From Molanna angustata (Eukaryota > Arthropoda > Insecta > Trichoptera > Molannidae), in contig OY754970.1 in the NCBI GenBank assembly GCA_963576475.1, positions 35,683,947-35,747,946 on the forward strand: DNA of 64,000 nt. Direction: 5' to 3'. The stretch's first letter is position 1. Every line of letters starts with the position of its first letter. A program made the translations under genes and the position numbers. Shown here in pieces: positions 25,446 to 37,112 of the stretch. The notes under the pieces are model-generated. The model was not told where the DNA came from. It worked only from the letters and a program-made list of their open reading frames with translations, and made no database searches.

Positions 25446-25690
25446 ATCATCATTATCATCAGCAATGGCGATACAGCCCGGTGTGGGCCTTGGCTTCCTC
25501 AAGAAACTCCCTCCATCCCGCCCTGTCGACAGCAAGTCTCCTCCAATTTGTCTGGCCGATCGCTCTTATATCGCCCTCGATGTCGTCCAGCCATCTCATC
25601 CTAGGTCTCCCTCTGCTTCTTCTTCCTTCAGGCCAGATGTCCAATACTTTCTTTGGGTACCCGGCTATCCTCCATTCTACAAACATGTCC
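25446..25690 (-). mobile_element. 3' end of a non-LTR retrotransposon (RT C-terminus, GATGAT tail)
   Basis: The minus strand reads GYPKKVLDIWPEGRRSRGRP, then RMRWLDDIEGDIRAIGQTNW and a WREFLEEAKAHTG end, in one open frame, followed by a GATGAT-type tail (plus AATCATCATTATCATCAG). Same family as 20155 but much better preserved. Confidence 0.82.
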
Positions 25691-25906
25691 GACGTAGATG
25701 TTGTATTTTGATGTATCGGACGTTTGGTTTGCAATACATTATTTACAGCTCATGGTTAAACCGGATCCTCCAAGATCTTCTTTCACAGGTAGGGCCAAAT
25801 ATTTTGCGAAGTATTTACCTTTCGAACCCCAACAATGCATTATTTAACATTATTTTTCACTTTGTATGAACTACGAAATTGTTTAATTTTATCAACACAT
25901 CAAGGA
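25691..25906. other. Unassigned spacer
   Basis: No feature recognised. Confidence 0.35.
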
Positions 25907-26083
25907 GGCAAGTCTGGTCAAGAGGCGAAATCAAAACCACCCATGTTTACCCATATCAAGGATATAATAATCATATGAAGTTCTATAACATTTTAAGATA
26001 CTATAAAACTCCATGTGATAATTATATGCATGATATGGGTAAACATGGGTGGTTTTGATTTCGCCTCTTGACCAGACTTGGCC
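25907..26083. mobile_element. Foldback MITE with perfect 50-bp inverted arms
   Basis: 25909-25958 and 26031-26080 are exact reverse complements over 50 bases (ends CAAGTCTGGTCAAGAGGCGA), separated by 72 AT-rich bases. A related single end (CCTTTTGACGGGACTTGCCC) lies near 38320-38345, so this is a dispersed family. TSD not clear. Confidence 0.85.
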
Positions 26084-26940
26084 ACCAATGAATCAAGCTG
26101 GAAACACGCATTGTCATCGGTCATACACAAATTATGAAAGTTTCAGAGCTCTAACTGGAGTTTTGATCCAAAAACTAGAAATCCGTTTTTTATTAAAATC
26201 AAATATCTGTAAAGAAATCTTTATTATTGATTTTTTCAACGAAATTCAGGATTTTACATCAACATATTTTTAATTATTCTCGCAGTTGACGAGCATCTAC
26301 TTGCAACTTATAAGGAGTGAGTTGATTCAAATTTGTAATCAAAGATAAGTGTGTTTTATTCATTTATTCATAGAATGTGATTCCATCACCAAATGATAGG
26401 TGGAAAATTGGACTTATTGAATTGCGCAGCCCGATAGTCGACAAAATACTATTAAAACTATACTAGACATAAAACATCGCCATTTAAGAGAGAAAAAAGA
26501 GCCTTGAATAAATCATACGGTATAATATAGCTGGCCGCACACTAACAAGCTGCCACCTACAGAAACAGGAAATTGGCCGAGACAATAGTAATGGAGAATA
26601 AAGGCTTCCGAAAATATAGCGGAATACAAAACATAAGGTCAAATGGAGGATTAAAATAGACGCACACAAGCGAAGATAACCTATTCGACATTTACTACGA
26701 CCATGTTATTTAAGTAGGAAATTTGTTACACTTGAAAAAGTGGCGAGGAAAATCTACCTAAAATAGCCTTATTTGCTACAATTCGGTTGATTTGATAGTA
26801 CATTAAGCTAAATATACCGAAAAACACATGGATCTATAGATTCGAATAGACAAAATAAAGAAAACTAAATTATTATGATTTTTATTTGCATGTGTATGTC
26901 AAGAAGTTAATTATTTCACTTAATTTCTTCGTTAACACTA
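26084..26940. other. Unassigned stretch with a dispersed-repeat fragment
   Basis: 26128-26157 (GAAAGTTTCAGAGCTCTAAC) belongs to the repeat also at 4620, 39390 and 42610. The rest is unassigned. Confidence 0.35.
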
Positions 26941-27107
26941 AAGCCGGTTGCAGACCAAAAGCTAAATTAGTTTAGCTTAGCTCGCATAGCTGAGGTCGTT
27001 TTTCATACAAGTGTGCAGACTGCACCTATGTATGAAAAATGACCTCAGCTATGCGATCCAAGCTAAACTACTTAGTTTTCGATTAGTTTTCGGTCTGCAA
27101 CCGGCTT
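26941..27107. mobile_element. Palindromic MITE (167 bp) folding into a single long hairpin
   Basis: Ends AAGCCGGTTGCAGACC and GGTCTGCAACCGGCTT are inverted repeats, and pairing continues inward (GCTAA...TTAGC-type segments, TCATAC/GTATGA, ATAGCTGAGGTC/GACCTCAGCTAT) to a central GTGCAG-A-CTGCAC. The right arm carries a short duplication (TTAGTTTTCG repeated). TSD uncertain. Confidence 0.85.
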
Positions 27108-27837
27108 AAAACTGTGATCATAGTAAGTTCACTCTATCCAATTGTCTTAAACAACTTTGTGATCTAGAAGTTGTATTTCTGATGGCACATTCTTTTGACA
27201 CAGTTCTTGAATGCAATGCGGAGACACTTTTTGTATAAGGCAATTCACCCTACAAAGAGTGCTTTGTGATCTGGACACTTAATTCAATGCAATTCGTTAA
27301 CTAGAAACGTTATGCGAAACGTTCGCAATTTGCAAACAATGAAATAGGTAAAAGTAGACTATATAGTAAATTTTGATTTTATTCTCAGAACCTTTAAAAG
27401 ATACGACATTAAACAAAATGAACCGTATATTTTTTTATAGGTACTATTGCATGAGATTTTAAAAATTTTAATTTATTAAATACTTTTCTTGTAAAAATAA
27501 TTTCAATAAAACCCTTTTTCATTTTTTTATTGTAACTAAAAAAGAACAAGACCTAAAGGTAGACGAATGTGAAAATCTACAATCTGAGTTATTACTATTC
27601 ATGCTATAAAAAAAAACTAAATTTTACTTTTTCTTCGCGAAAAAATATTGTATATCACAAATTTGGTGATATAGGTACAATATTTTTTCGTGTTTCATAC
27701 ATTAGAGGGTAATTTAGTGTGCATAGTTGTGTACATCCGTATGCCCAAGGTATACAAGGGACTTCTATCAGTACCAAAACGACGATTTAAAGAGTTACTT
27801 GTCTAGGATATGTTTTTGTTTTCTTTTTAATAACAAA
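27108..27837. other. Unassigned stretch containing a short hairpin
   Basis: 27638-27690 forms a hairpin: CGAAAAAATATTGTATATCAC pairs with GTGATATAGG...ATATTTTTTCG around the loop AAATTTG. No gene recognised. Confidence 0.5.
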
Positions 27838-28003
27838 ATGAATATGTCCTAGTTAAACAAGTACATATACATCTTCCTACGTTCCGTAAAATAAGCATAA
27901 ATGCTTGTGCTATAAGTGAACGAAATCGGTCGAGGCAGGATTCGAACTCGCGACCACTGGATTACTAACCCAATGCGCTAACCGCTCTGCCATCGACCCA
28001 TCT
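27838..28003 (-). mobile_element. tRNA-derived SINE, family S1
   Basis: Reverse complement of the 8817 copy, well preserved: AGGCAGGATTCGAACTCGCG (B box) and GCGCTAACCGCTCTGCCATC (A box), with the body on the left (ACATCTTCCTACGTTCC). Confidence 0.82.
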
Positions 28004-29473
28004 TATATACATATAAAAATAACACGCCAACAAAACAATTTTGAAAAGCCACAATAACATCAACAACATATTATAAATTAATTATGATAATAACATGTCA
28101 AATGGTTTTAACCACTTGATTAATTCCAGATTGTTCCATGTTATTGATAAAACTCTTAAGAGAGTACATTATATTACATTTAGCATTGCGGTACATATTA
28201 TATGAAAGACGCCAAAATAAATTGGAACCAGGACAGGACGGCACGTCCATCTCAGAATGAGGTCAGTGTGGTGTGGCCTTGCCTTGTCCATCAGACATTT
28301 TAACTGTTCCCATTCATCATTTGTATTGTCCGGCCGATACATCATTTACCATTATACATTGTTACATTTTATTGTTATAAATTGCACGCAACCAATAATA
28401 TGTATCTTGTTATGCCTCTACGATAAAATCGGCAGATAATAATCAAAATATGCTCGTTTTTGAGACTGACAGTAAAAAATACTATTAAGCGAGCGGACTT
28501 AATTTTCCATTACATAAATATGTACATTTTTTTTATATTAAGTCATAAGTATTTTGGGTTACACAGATCACACAAAAGTCTTTGCAATCTCTACATATGT
28601 GTAATAAGTGGAGCTCTCTTCTATGCACACATTCATCAAACGAAAATTCTAAATACAATTTTCCAAAACATGAGAACATTTATTAAAACTTTTGACAGAT
28701 AAAATAATAGAAAACAAATTTACCTTTGTCTGAGAAAGACTTATCACCTCTAAATAATGAATTTACACATACCTACATATTTATAATTTTGACTATACAG
28801 AGGAAATGATGTTACGTAAATCTTTTAATGTCAATTAAAATAATATGTCAAAAATGTGGAAATATGTATGAACTATAAAATGATACGAAATAACTATGTA
28901 AACGTCAAAAATAACATGGTTATTCAAACATACTACGCAAAACAATTTCGTAAACATGTAAATTTACGAAATACTTAGTAAAGTCATCCCGCAATATTTG
29001 GCGAGACATCAAAAATATATTTGCCAAGAAAAGTTAGTGTCGGCGCTATATTACATTATATCATTTACGTCAAATATGGTGGCAAAAAAAATCTAACACC
29101 TTTTTTCTAACTTGAATAATCATGTGAGCAACCGTGAAAAATTACATTTATTTGCACTCGGTAATAACACATTTTAAAGTTTTAACTACGTCATAGAAAG
29201 CCTAAAGAAAATTATGTTGGTACACACTACACACATACACACACGTATTTTGAGTATCTGGCAAAGGACAAATATTCCATCACATGATAAAATATCAGAA
29301 TCAAAAATTACATTTATTCATTTACATATATAGAAATTTTCCACTCTACAACAAACATTGTCAAGTGATCATCACTATGACTAATAATAATTCATAACTC
29401 CTAACAACATCTCCTCGAGTAGAGGTGTTTTTTCGATTGTCTCGCTGTTGATTTGAAAAGAGATTCCATTGAG
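28004..29473. other. Unassigned AT-rich stretch
   Basis: No gene or repeat family recognised. Several short ORFs (60-80 codons) have no recognisable features. Confidence 0.35.
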
Positions 29474-29745
29474 ATTCTTGGATCGGATATTACTGGTCTA
29501 AGTGCGTGCTCGGTTTATTCTATTACCTGTCATAACTCTTCTTTTAATACACCCCAAGTAAAAATATTCCTCTACTTGTTCTAGCCATTCGTTCTCTACT
29601 TTTATTTCACATGCAGTTAATACTTCCAGTTTTTTCGAATACCAATATCTTAAATTTATTCACATTCGTTCTCTGTCCGTTCTCCAGGCATCCTTCATAC
29701 ACTTTATTTACTAAATACTGTAACTCATCCCATTTATTATTTATT
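29474..29745 (-). mobile_element. RTE retrotransposon fragment (internal RT segment)
   Basis: The minus strand reads VNKVYEGCLENGQRTNVNKF then KILVFEKTGSINC, matching the segment just after the RT palm in the 43000 copy (MHEGCIENGLKMNASKSKVM). Frameshifted and lacking the 3' end. Confidence 0.75.
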
Positions 29746-30304
29746 ATAAATAAATACCTACACATAAAAAATGTTATATCAAGGAAAAGAATGTACTTCG
29801 TTCTGCATCGAATGGATATCAGCAAAGGTAATAAAAAGGATATAGTACACGTGTTTCTCCTGTTAGATGAAATATATTGTATACACGAAAAAACACGTCT
29901 TGTTTCAAAGTAACAACAAAACTTATAACGAATACCCACGCAGTATTTAATAAACAAAGAAAAAATTCCATCATCGTTCCACGCTTTCCTTGCATGGATA
30001 TAATACATGTGTAGATATGTACTTAGGTACCTACTCAGTAGTCAATTAAATAATAATGAGTCGATGCATATTACACAGACATTATTTAATTAATTTGGTT
30101 GTGAGATCACAGTCTTGTGTTTTGTTGGATATAATCCAATTGTGCAGTGAAAGAAACACCAACAAACCCGTTATTTGTAAATGGGCCATTAAACCCGGAA
30201 TCATCTCAGTTGAATACTCTGCTTGTAAACAAACGAACTTATAAATCATATTAGTAAAAACAAAGGCATGGTTATTCAAAAAAGCAACCTGTTCTCTTAA
30301 ATAT
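29746..30304. other. Unassigned stretch
   Basis: No feature recognised. Confidence 0.35.
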
Positions 30305-30590
30305 ACAAAGCTAAGGATGGTAAAGATAGGGCGCTTAAGATGGGCTGGTCACATAATCCGAATGGACGACGACAACCCCACCAAACGCCTCACACTTTCT
30401 ATGCCACAAGGTTGAAGGAGACCAGGAAGACCAAGGACTCGATGGATGGACAGTGTCGATGCCGATCCTTCCACAATAGATATTAGAAACTGGAGAACGA
30501 AGGCAACGGAAAGATGAGAATGGAGGAGACTCCTGGATTCAGCCAAGGCCCACCCAGGGCTGTCGAGCTTATGATGATGATGAAGGATGG
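30305..30590 (+). mobile_element. 3' end of a non-LTR retrotransposon (RT C-terminus, GATGAT tail)
   Basis: The plus strand reads GRLRWAGHIIRMDDDNPTKR then, after a stop, RRPGRPRTRWMDSVD and AKAHPGLSSL, the WAGH / GRPR blocks of non-LTR RT C-termini. Ends TATGATGATGATGAAGG. 5'-truncated pseudogene. Confidence 0.8.
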
Positions 30591-32084
30591 TATTACGAAA
30601 AAAATCTTAAGAAATGTTAAGCAATATTGCTCATTTCCATACTCTATGACGTAGGTATTACAAAATAATAAAAAAAAATATTTGAACGAATTTTAACAAG
30701 ATCCTACAGTGACCGTCATTAGAATGAACCAAAATTAATTTCTTTTTATAATTTAAATAACATATTTTAACATACTTACATCTTTGATTCAAAAACCAAT
30801 TTTATTTTGACAATTCAATAATAAAATCTAGGTTGTGGAAAAAAAATACTGTAGGTATTGTCAAAGGGGTCCTTTTGAATTCGTAGAAATATTGTGATAT
30901 TGATATGGAGATGTAAGAAATGCATAATAATTCCTTACTAATTCATAAGAAATCTTTTGTATAACACCAACACCAGCCTTACAGTTAAATAAATTAAAAT
31001 GACAACATTGACGTAGGTAGTAGACAAGTTGTAACTATAAATTGTCAAGTTAATAATGCACATGCTGTGACTGAAGAACGATAACAATGGATAATATTTA
31101 AAAGGAACTTGACTAATTTACTAAACGCACACCTGTCTACAATAAACCATAATTAAATTAACCGGATAAATCCAAAAATAACTGAGATTTTACGGAAATT
31201 TCAAGATACAGAGAAAAGCTGCCAAAATATTATTTCAAAGAAAAATATTTTGTAAACACATAGTAGCTTGTCCACTTTTCAACGAGCCAGTAAAAGAATA
31301 ACAATCTGATGTTTCCACAACTAAAATATAGTTTCGTTACACTCGTCGATTACCCTTTTTACATCGTGGTGCCGAAATTAGACAACCTAAATCTAAAGGG
31401 TTCCATGAGCTACTCTTCGTGCCACTTCGATGGAACTGACTCAAGTCTAAAACTGCTCTCGGTATGTTAAGACATAGTTTAGAGAAAATACGAAATACAT
31501 AATATTTCTTATTTTCACACACTTCTTGGAGATTATAAGAGGCAATATTGAAAATGCTGGTATCTTGGAGAAAAATTCTTTATAGTGTCGATAGTGAAAT
31601 ATCGTTTCAAACTATCGCGTTATAACTTAAAAATAAATAAGCCATATTGCAATTAGTTTTCGTTGAAATGTTTGAACGTAATACAAATGCAGTCAATTTG
31701 ACATTCTTAACAGTGAAAAAGACACGCCTGAACGCTCATATAGACAATTTTTTTTCGAGGAAAAGACGTACTTTAGTCACGGTCGCTTATCATAGACTAA
31801 TGCAACAGTCTATGACAAATTAAAATGCATTTTTACCTGTTATATTTAAATATAATATTTTTATGTTAAATCGAAATGGCCTAAATAAATTTGTTCGTAA
31901 AGTATTACAAAAAAGATGTTTTATATTTGCAAATACACAAAACTACAAGATTGTAGAAAAAAAACATATTTAGGTATAAAACCAGGACCACACCTTTGTG
32001 AACACATAACCATAACCAAAGATCAAAATCATCCTGATCTCGGTCTGTCTTGAGTTCATCACTATAAGTTAATGCAAAATTGTA
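30591..32084. other. Unassigned AT-rich stretch
   Basis: No gene or repeat family recognised. Confidence 0.35.
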
Positions 32085-32815
32085 ATGTACATACATACAT
32101 ACATACCATCACGCTGTGTCCCTTACGTGGGGTAAGCAGAGAGAACCGAGTCCCATACTATTCTCTTTTTGCACACATTCCTGGCTTCCCTTACATCCAT
32201 GCATCGTCTCATATATGCTCGTTGATTGTTCAAGCACCTTATGTTTCCTTCTTTAGAAATATCATTCATATGGTCACGTCATCCCTTTCTGGGGCACTTT
32301 CATTTTACTTATAATATCCTTCATTATCTTGCATTCTCTCCTTATGTCCTCATATTTAATTGCATCATATATCGTTCTATTACATAATCTTCTTAGTGAT
32401 CTCATTTCTACAGCATTTAATCTATTTAGATGCGTCTTTTACCACGTCCATGCTTCACTGGCATACGTCAAAGTAGGTACCTACTACAATTGCATTATGA
32501 AAGGCAATTTTGGCTTCCTTTGAGATTCTTGGGTCGTACATTACTGGCCTAAGTGCTCCGTTTATTCTATTACCAGCCACTACTCTTCTTTCAATATCTT
32601 TATCAGGTCTTGCATTCCGTTGAAACATACTCCCAAAGGTTGAATATTCTTCTACTTTTTCTAGCCATTCGTTCTCTACAGTTATCTTACATGCAGCTAT
32701 ACTACCAGTTTTTTTCGAAAACCAAAATCTTAGATTTTCTCACATTCATTCTCAGTCCGTCCACCAGGCATCCTTCATACACTTTACTCACTAAATACTG
32801 AAGCTCATCCCATTT
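32085..32815 (-). mobile_element. RTE retrotransposon, 5'-truncated, frameshifted
   Basis: Starts on the plus strand with the tail (CATA)n-CCATCACGCTGTGTCCCTTACG and aligns with the 35119 and 43000 copies throughout, back to GTTTTTTTCGAAAACC near 32710 and the SDEL-type segment near 32800. Reading frame broken in several places. Confidence 0.82.
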
Positions 32816-33201
32816 TAACAACCTGTGTCGGAGATGAATTTACATTGCCATGTGGCAATTCATTCCAACTAACCATTATTTCCAGCCAGATGCATATCTT
32901 GACAATCGAAAACAACTGATAGATCAAGGGATCCAGCACGTAGTATGTAGGTTATGAGAAAAGTAGGTACCTACCTACCTAGGACATAGAAGAGAATATA
33001 GAACTGTCAGTACTACCAATACAACGAACGGACAATAACATGGACAAACAAATTCGGTAGATATAATGGCTGGCTGGCCGGTCTATTGAGAATTGGCCAT
33101 TGGGCCAAGTGCGACGTCCGTCAATTGATACTAATGATGCATACGGCGCCGTATCGCACCGTACGTAGGTACTGCCATATTGCGGAAACTGCGACACTGA
33201 C

Positions 33202-33241
<40 letters not shown>

Positions 33242-33302
33242 GCATTTATTTACATCTCTAATAATATAAACTTACATACATCTAGTTATCTAAGTATCAT
33301 AT
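32816..33302. other. Mixed stretch: SINE-body fragment, palindrome, (GA)n
   Basis: 32820-32890 resembles the body of the S3 repeat (ATTGCCATGTGGCAATTCATTCCA). 33141-33154 is the perfect palindrome ATACGGCGCCGTAT. 33208-33240 is a (GA)n microsatellite. No gene. Confidence 0.5.
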
Positions 33303-33390
33303 CATCTTCAGCGTTACAACCCTTGGCGGGCCTGCAGGAAACTTCGCCATCCTGCTCTATCACTGGCTGCCACTTTCCAGTTTCTCTGAC
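33303..33390 (-). mobile_element. Possible retroposon 3'-end fragment
   Basis: ATCATCTTCAGCGTTACAAC followed by CCTTGGCGGGCCTGCAGGAA looks like the reverse complement of a GATGAT-tailed retroposon end as at 25446. Short and uncertain. Confidence 0.4.
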
Positions 33391-33394
33391 CAAG

Positions 33395-33960
33395 CAAACG
33401 ACAATTCATAGCGACACCATACAAACTATACAAAATAGAGCAATGGGGACAATTTTAAAATGCAGCAGATTTACCCGAATCAAATATATGCTTGAGAAGT
33501 TGAAGTTGTTGTCAATAAAACAGCAAATAATTTTAAATGTATTAATTTTCATATGTAAATTAAAAAATGGACTATCACCGCGATATTTGCAAAAAAATGT
33601 TCTGTATAATTTCGAATTTCACACCTACCCGACGAGAAGTCGGCGGGACTTAAGACTGCCTCGGACTAATCTGGCAGGTACACAAAATAATGTGTATTAC
33701 AAAGTACATCAACTGCCAGATTTGCCAGAATGTGAGAAGGAAGCATCTGGTTTTGCCGCTTTTCGTCGCCTATAAGTGTTGAATACATAAAGGAAAAGTT
33801 ATTTTGAGATATTGTGTAAATTTGAATATTATATTCTTGTTTTTTGTTGTTTTTATATATTTCATGCTGTGAAAACTTTTTATTTTTTAAACTTGTAAAT
33901 ATGCTTATTGGTTATACTAGATGTAAGAAAGTGCATTTATTTTTTATATCTAAATAAAAT
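33395..33960 (+). mobile_element. CR1/Jockey-like non-LTR retrotransposon 3' end (RT C-terminus)
   Basis: Open frame to the stop at 33773-33775 with IQNRAMGTILKCSRFTRIKY, LSIKQQIILNVLIFICKLKN and YYKVHQLPDLPECEKEASG, the C-terminal blocks of CR1/Jockey-group RTs. A 3' UTR of about 185 bp ends in TAAATAAAATAAACATAC. 5'-truncated; the remaining frame is intact, so the insertion is not very old. Confidence 0.82.
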
Positions 33961-34109
33961 AAACATACATAAGTACATCCAACCAGGGGAGTTTTGGTCT
34001 GTCTACACTTCTTCGCCCACCTGGATCATTAAATAAGGGAGCTCCAGATCCTCCATACGATGGATCGCCCCAAACATAATAATAATAAACACTTTCTTGC
34101 ACCCTGCGC

Positions 34110-34282
34110 AAGTGGCGAGTTTATTGCCGTATGGCAATTTCTTCCAAATAACAATATTTGCAGAGAAGCAATATTTGCGTGAGAAATGAATTTATATAAA
34201 TTTCTCCTCTGCTGGGAATCGAACCCAGGACGCCCGCACAGAAAACAAACGGCTTGCCAACTGCGCTACTTAAGGCGGTCGG
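34110..34282 (-). mobile_element. tRNA-derived SINE, family S3
   Basis: On the minus strand a tRNA-like head (CCGCCTTAAGTAGCGCAGTT; B box GGGTTCGATTCC) is followed by a body with GAAATTGCCATACGGCAATA. Related heads lie at 45929-46008 and 63930-64000, bodies at 32820 and 56340. Confidence 0.7.
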
Positions 34283-35025
34283 CCATCATCATCATCTTCT
34301 GCTTATTTAAATGAACTTTCCTACGCTGGTGTTCTGGTATTATAAATAGTTTATAAATAATAGTTTCTACGCATCATATAGTTTTGTAATATTATGATTT
34401 ATATAAATAATGGGTATGCTAATGTATAGGACACATTAGACGTCATAATTACGAACAAACAAAACAATAACATACTCGTATAATATAACAGAAGATAATA
34501 ATGCTATACATAAGGGGAAAATGATGAAACGCGCAATGACTAAACATATATTTAATTCATGTATGGTACAATCGAGAAAGGTACAAAGACTGGTTTATTC
34601 TGGTTCACTCGACTGAAAAGAAAAATATTTGTTTATTAAATTTGTTTTACCACTAAAAAACTATTTTAGTACAGGGATATCCTATATTTTTAATCTACCA
34701 ATAAAATCAATCGACGTTCAACATTCTGTAGCGTATCGCGTGTTGCATAAAACTGGCACCCGCATTCTCTCACTTGTCCAGCTCTACGTCAACACTGGCG
34801 TGCTCACAGCCAGTCGGCAATTTTTAATACCATTATTATCTAAAAAAAAAGTGTGTCCGGTGGCAAACAGTCATCAAAATTAAATCAATATGCCCTTAAT
34901 ACTCTCTACCCGTTCCTCATTGTCTGTTTATTGTTATATTATCATTTTAGGCACCATTATACTATTGTATAATATCTTCCAACCAACAAGTTTAAAAATA
35001 AAGAAAACAAACAACTGCTATACAT
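34283..35025. other. Unassigned stretch
   Basis: No gene or repeat family recognised; 34629-34883 is an 84-codon ORF without recognisable features. Confidence 0.35.
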
Positions 35026-35118
35026 CTAGTTGCATGTAACACATGAGTTCCAACTGTCCAAGACGATAGTATAGTTAAAGAATACATACCAAACTATAAA
35101 CCCTTAAATCCAAATTAT

Positions 35119-35660
35119 TTAATATTTAAAGAGAAAGCCAAAATTGCAATACACAATGCAATTGTGGTGCCTACTTTGACGTATGCAAGTGAAACATGGA
35201 CCTGGCAAAGAACACATGAAAGTAGAATAAATGCTGTAGAAATGAGATCACTAAGAAGAGTATGTAATAAAACGATATATGATAGAATAAAAAATGAGGA
35301 CATAAGGAGAGAATGCAAGAAGGAGTAGGATATTATATGTAAAATGAAAGTGAATGCTTTAAGGTGGTTTGGACATATAGAAAGAATGAACGATGAACGA
35401 CTGACCAAAAAAATATACATGGGTGCTAGAGATGGAGTGAATAGCAGAGGTCGCCCCAGAAAGGGATGGCATGACCATGTGAATGATATTTTGAAAGAAG
35501 GAAACATAAAAAGTTTGAACAATCGACGAGCATGTATGAGACGATGCATGGATGTAAAGGAAGCCAGAAATGTGTGCAAAAATAGAGAAGTATGGCGCTC
35601 GGTTCTCTCTGCTTACCCCGTAAGGGACATGGCGTGATGGTATGTATGTATGTATGTATG
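35119..35660 (+). mobile_element. RTE retrotransposon, 5'-truncated, inserted in H1 copy E
   Basis: Reads KAKIAIHNAIVVPTLTYASE, then MKVNALRWFGHIERMNDERL and RGRPRKGWHDHVNDILKEGN, ending at VRDMA-stop (35634-35636) followed by TGGTATGTATGTATGTATG. One stop (GAAGGAGTAGGA) breaks the frame near 35328. A short AAAGAGA-type duplication flanks the insertion. Confidence 0.88.
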
Positions 35661-35901
35661 TAAAGAGATTTAGTTTTCTATACAAAACGCGTATGTCAGG
35701 ATAGGACATTGTCGAGTTCAGTATATTTTTCCTACCCCAAATATGTAACAGCTTGATAGTATGTATGTTTGTGGGGAGATTAAGTATCTTAACTATTGAG
35801 AGTCAGAATGTATGTATGTATTTTTTATAGAAAATTAAATTGTCTAGTTGGGATGTTTCGGCGTTTTTGGATATTTAAAAAAAAATTCAAATATACATAT
35901 C

Positions 35902-36153
35902 GCACCTTTATTTTTATAGTGACACTAAACAAAAAAAAATCACCATCAGGGATGAAAGTTTTGAATTTTTTTATTTAATTTGAAAAAATATAAATCACAA
36001 TAATGCCAATTGGTGGTAAATACTTGAACGAGTGTTCTGATGTTTCTGTATTCAATAGATAGCGCTCACATATAATACATACATAGCTGGTTATAAAAAT
36101 TAAAAATTTAATATTTACAATTTTGTATAGTGTCACTATGAAAATAAAGGTGC
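35902..36153. mobile_element. MITE (252 bp) with 26-bp terminal inverted repeats
   Basis: GCACCTTTATTTTTATAGTG at 35902 pairs with CACTATGAAAATAAAGGTGC ending at 36153. The full 26-bp TIRs differ at one position. Lies inside H1 copy E. No ORF, no clear TSD. Confidence 0.82.
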
Positions 36154-36433
36154 TTTTCATAAAAAATGTTTTTCTTACTAAAAAAGTTTGAGAAAACCTG
36201 GACCATTTTTGAAAAAAAGTTCGAGATATTTGTATTTGTTAACTAAATTTTTGTTAAAATGTACCACAAAGTTAAAAATACGATATTTGATAATATTTGT
36301 CTTTATTTATACAAACTTTTAGCATATTTTTATGGTTTTTGAGATATATAGAAAAATAATATAAAAATTCTTAAGTAGATAACCACTGAGTGGAAAAAAA
36401 TGCAAAATTTTATTTTATTTTATGTATATAACA

Positions 36434-36501
36434 TTAGGTACTTCTCGGGCAACTAATAGGTACTATGTCAAATATTAATTTAACACGCACCCAATAACAA
36501 G
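36434..36501 (-). mobile_element. S2 SINE body fragment
   Basis: TACTTCTCGGGCAACTAATA through ACCCAATAACAAGG matches the non-tRNA end of the S2 SINEs; the tRNA head is absent. Confidence 0.7.
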
Positions 36502-36540
36502 GTAAGAAATAAATTCTCTTGAACAAATCCGACAGTTGGA

Positions 36541-36834
36541 TAAAACAAAATGCACGTGGAAAAATAGTAACTTCAAAACAAAAGAAGCACCAATGCCTAC
36601 TCTCAAAGGTCACGTTAAAGGATATTTCCCAATTGTTGATAAACAATTAACGTGAATATTTTCCACATGACCATTTCAATAATGAATAATCATGTGACTA
36701 CTGTGCGCTAGCTATAGTTGATTGAGACGGCCCCGGTAAGACAAAGGTCGTTTGACGTTTGAAAACTAAGGCATTTGTGCGACCGGACAACGCGCGTGTA
36801 AGTATGTACTTTTTATATAATATATGTTTATATT
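36541..36834. other. Unassigned spacer
   Basis: No feature recognised. Confidence 0.35.
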
Positions 36835-37112
36835 GGCGCCGGCTTAGAATAGTGCTTCCACTCTTTACTATTATCATAGTTTTTGGGTGTCCAGTAAGAA
36901 CCGGGTAATCGAAAATACAACAAGCAACAATAACATCTCGCATAGTTCGGCAGTGAGGTTCACCACCCATTCTGTATGTTGTCATTTTAGGTGAGACGTG
37001 ACTGGCATGTGAGGATGTGTTGTTCTTCCTTTTATTAGATAATCAACATCCGCAAACCTGTCGCTGGTTACCCTACATTGTGGGATACGCCGCGATAGTA
37101 TGAACGAATGAT
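36835..37112 (+). mobile_element. R260 dispersed repeat, near-complete copy
   Basis: Aligns with 15458-15725 from CCGGCTTAGAATAGTGCTTC to a diverged tail (GCCGCGATAGTATGAACGAA). Confidence 0.65.

Larger units (their letters stand above)
35026..36540 (-). mobile_element. H1 Helitron-like element, copy E, with three nested insertions
   Basis: The 3' end (CTAGTTGCATGTAACACATGAG) starts at 35026 and the 5' end (CCGACAGTTGGA|TAAAA) ends at 36540. It is interrupted by an RTE (35119-35660), a 252-bp MITE (35902-36153) and an S2 SINE fragment (36434-36501). H1 pieces between them (CTATACAAAACGCG; TGTCTAGTTGGGATGTTTCG; GTTTGAGAAAACCTGGACC) follow the consensus order. Confidence 0.75.

Noticed and set aside
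33086..33775. A single 229-codon host gene
   Set aside because: The N-terminal part is translated unique sequence and a (GA)n tract; only the C-terminal part is meaningful and is a retrotransposon RT end.
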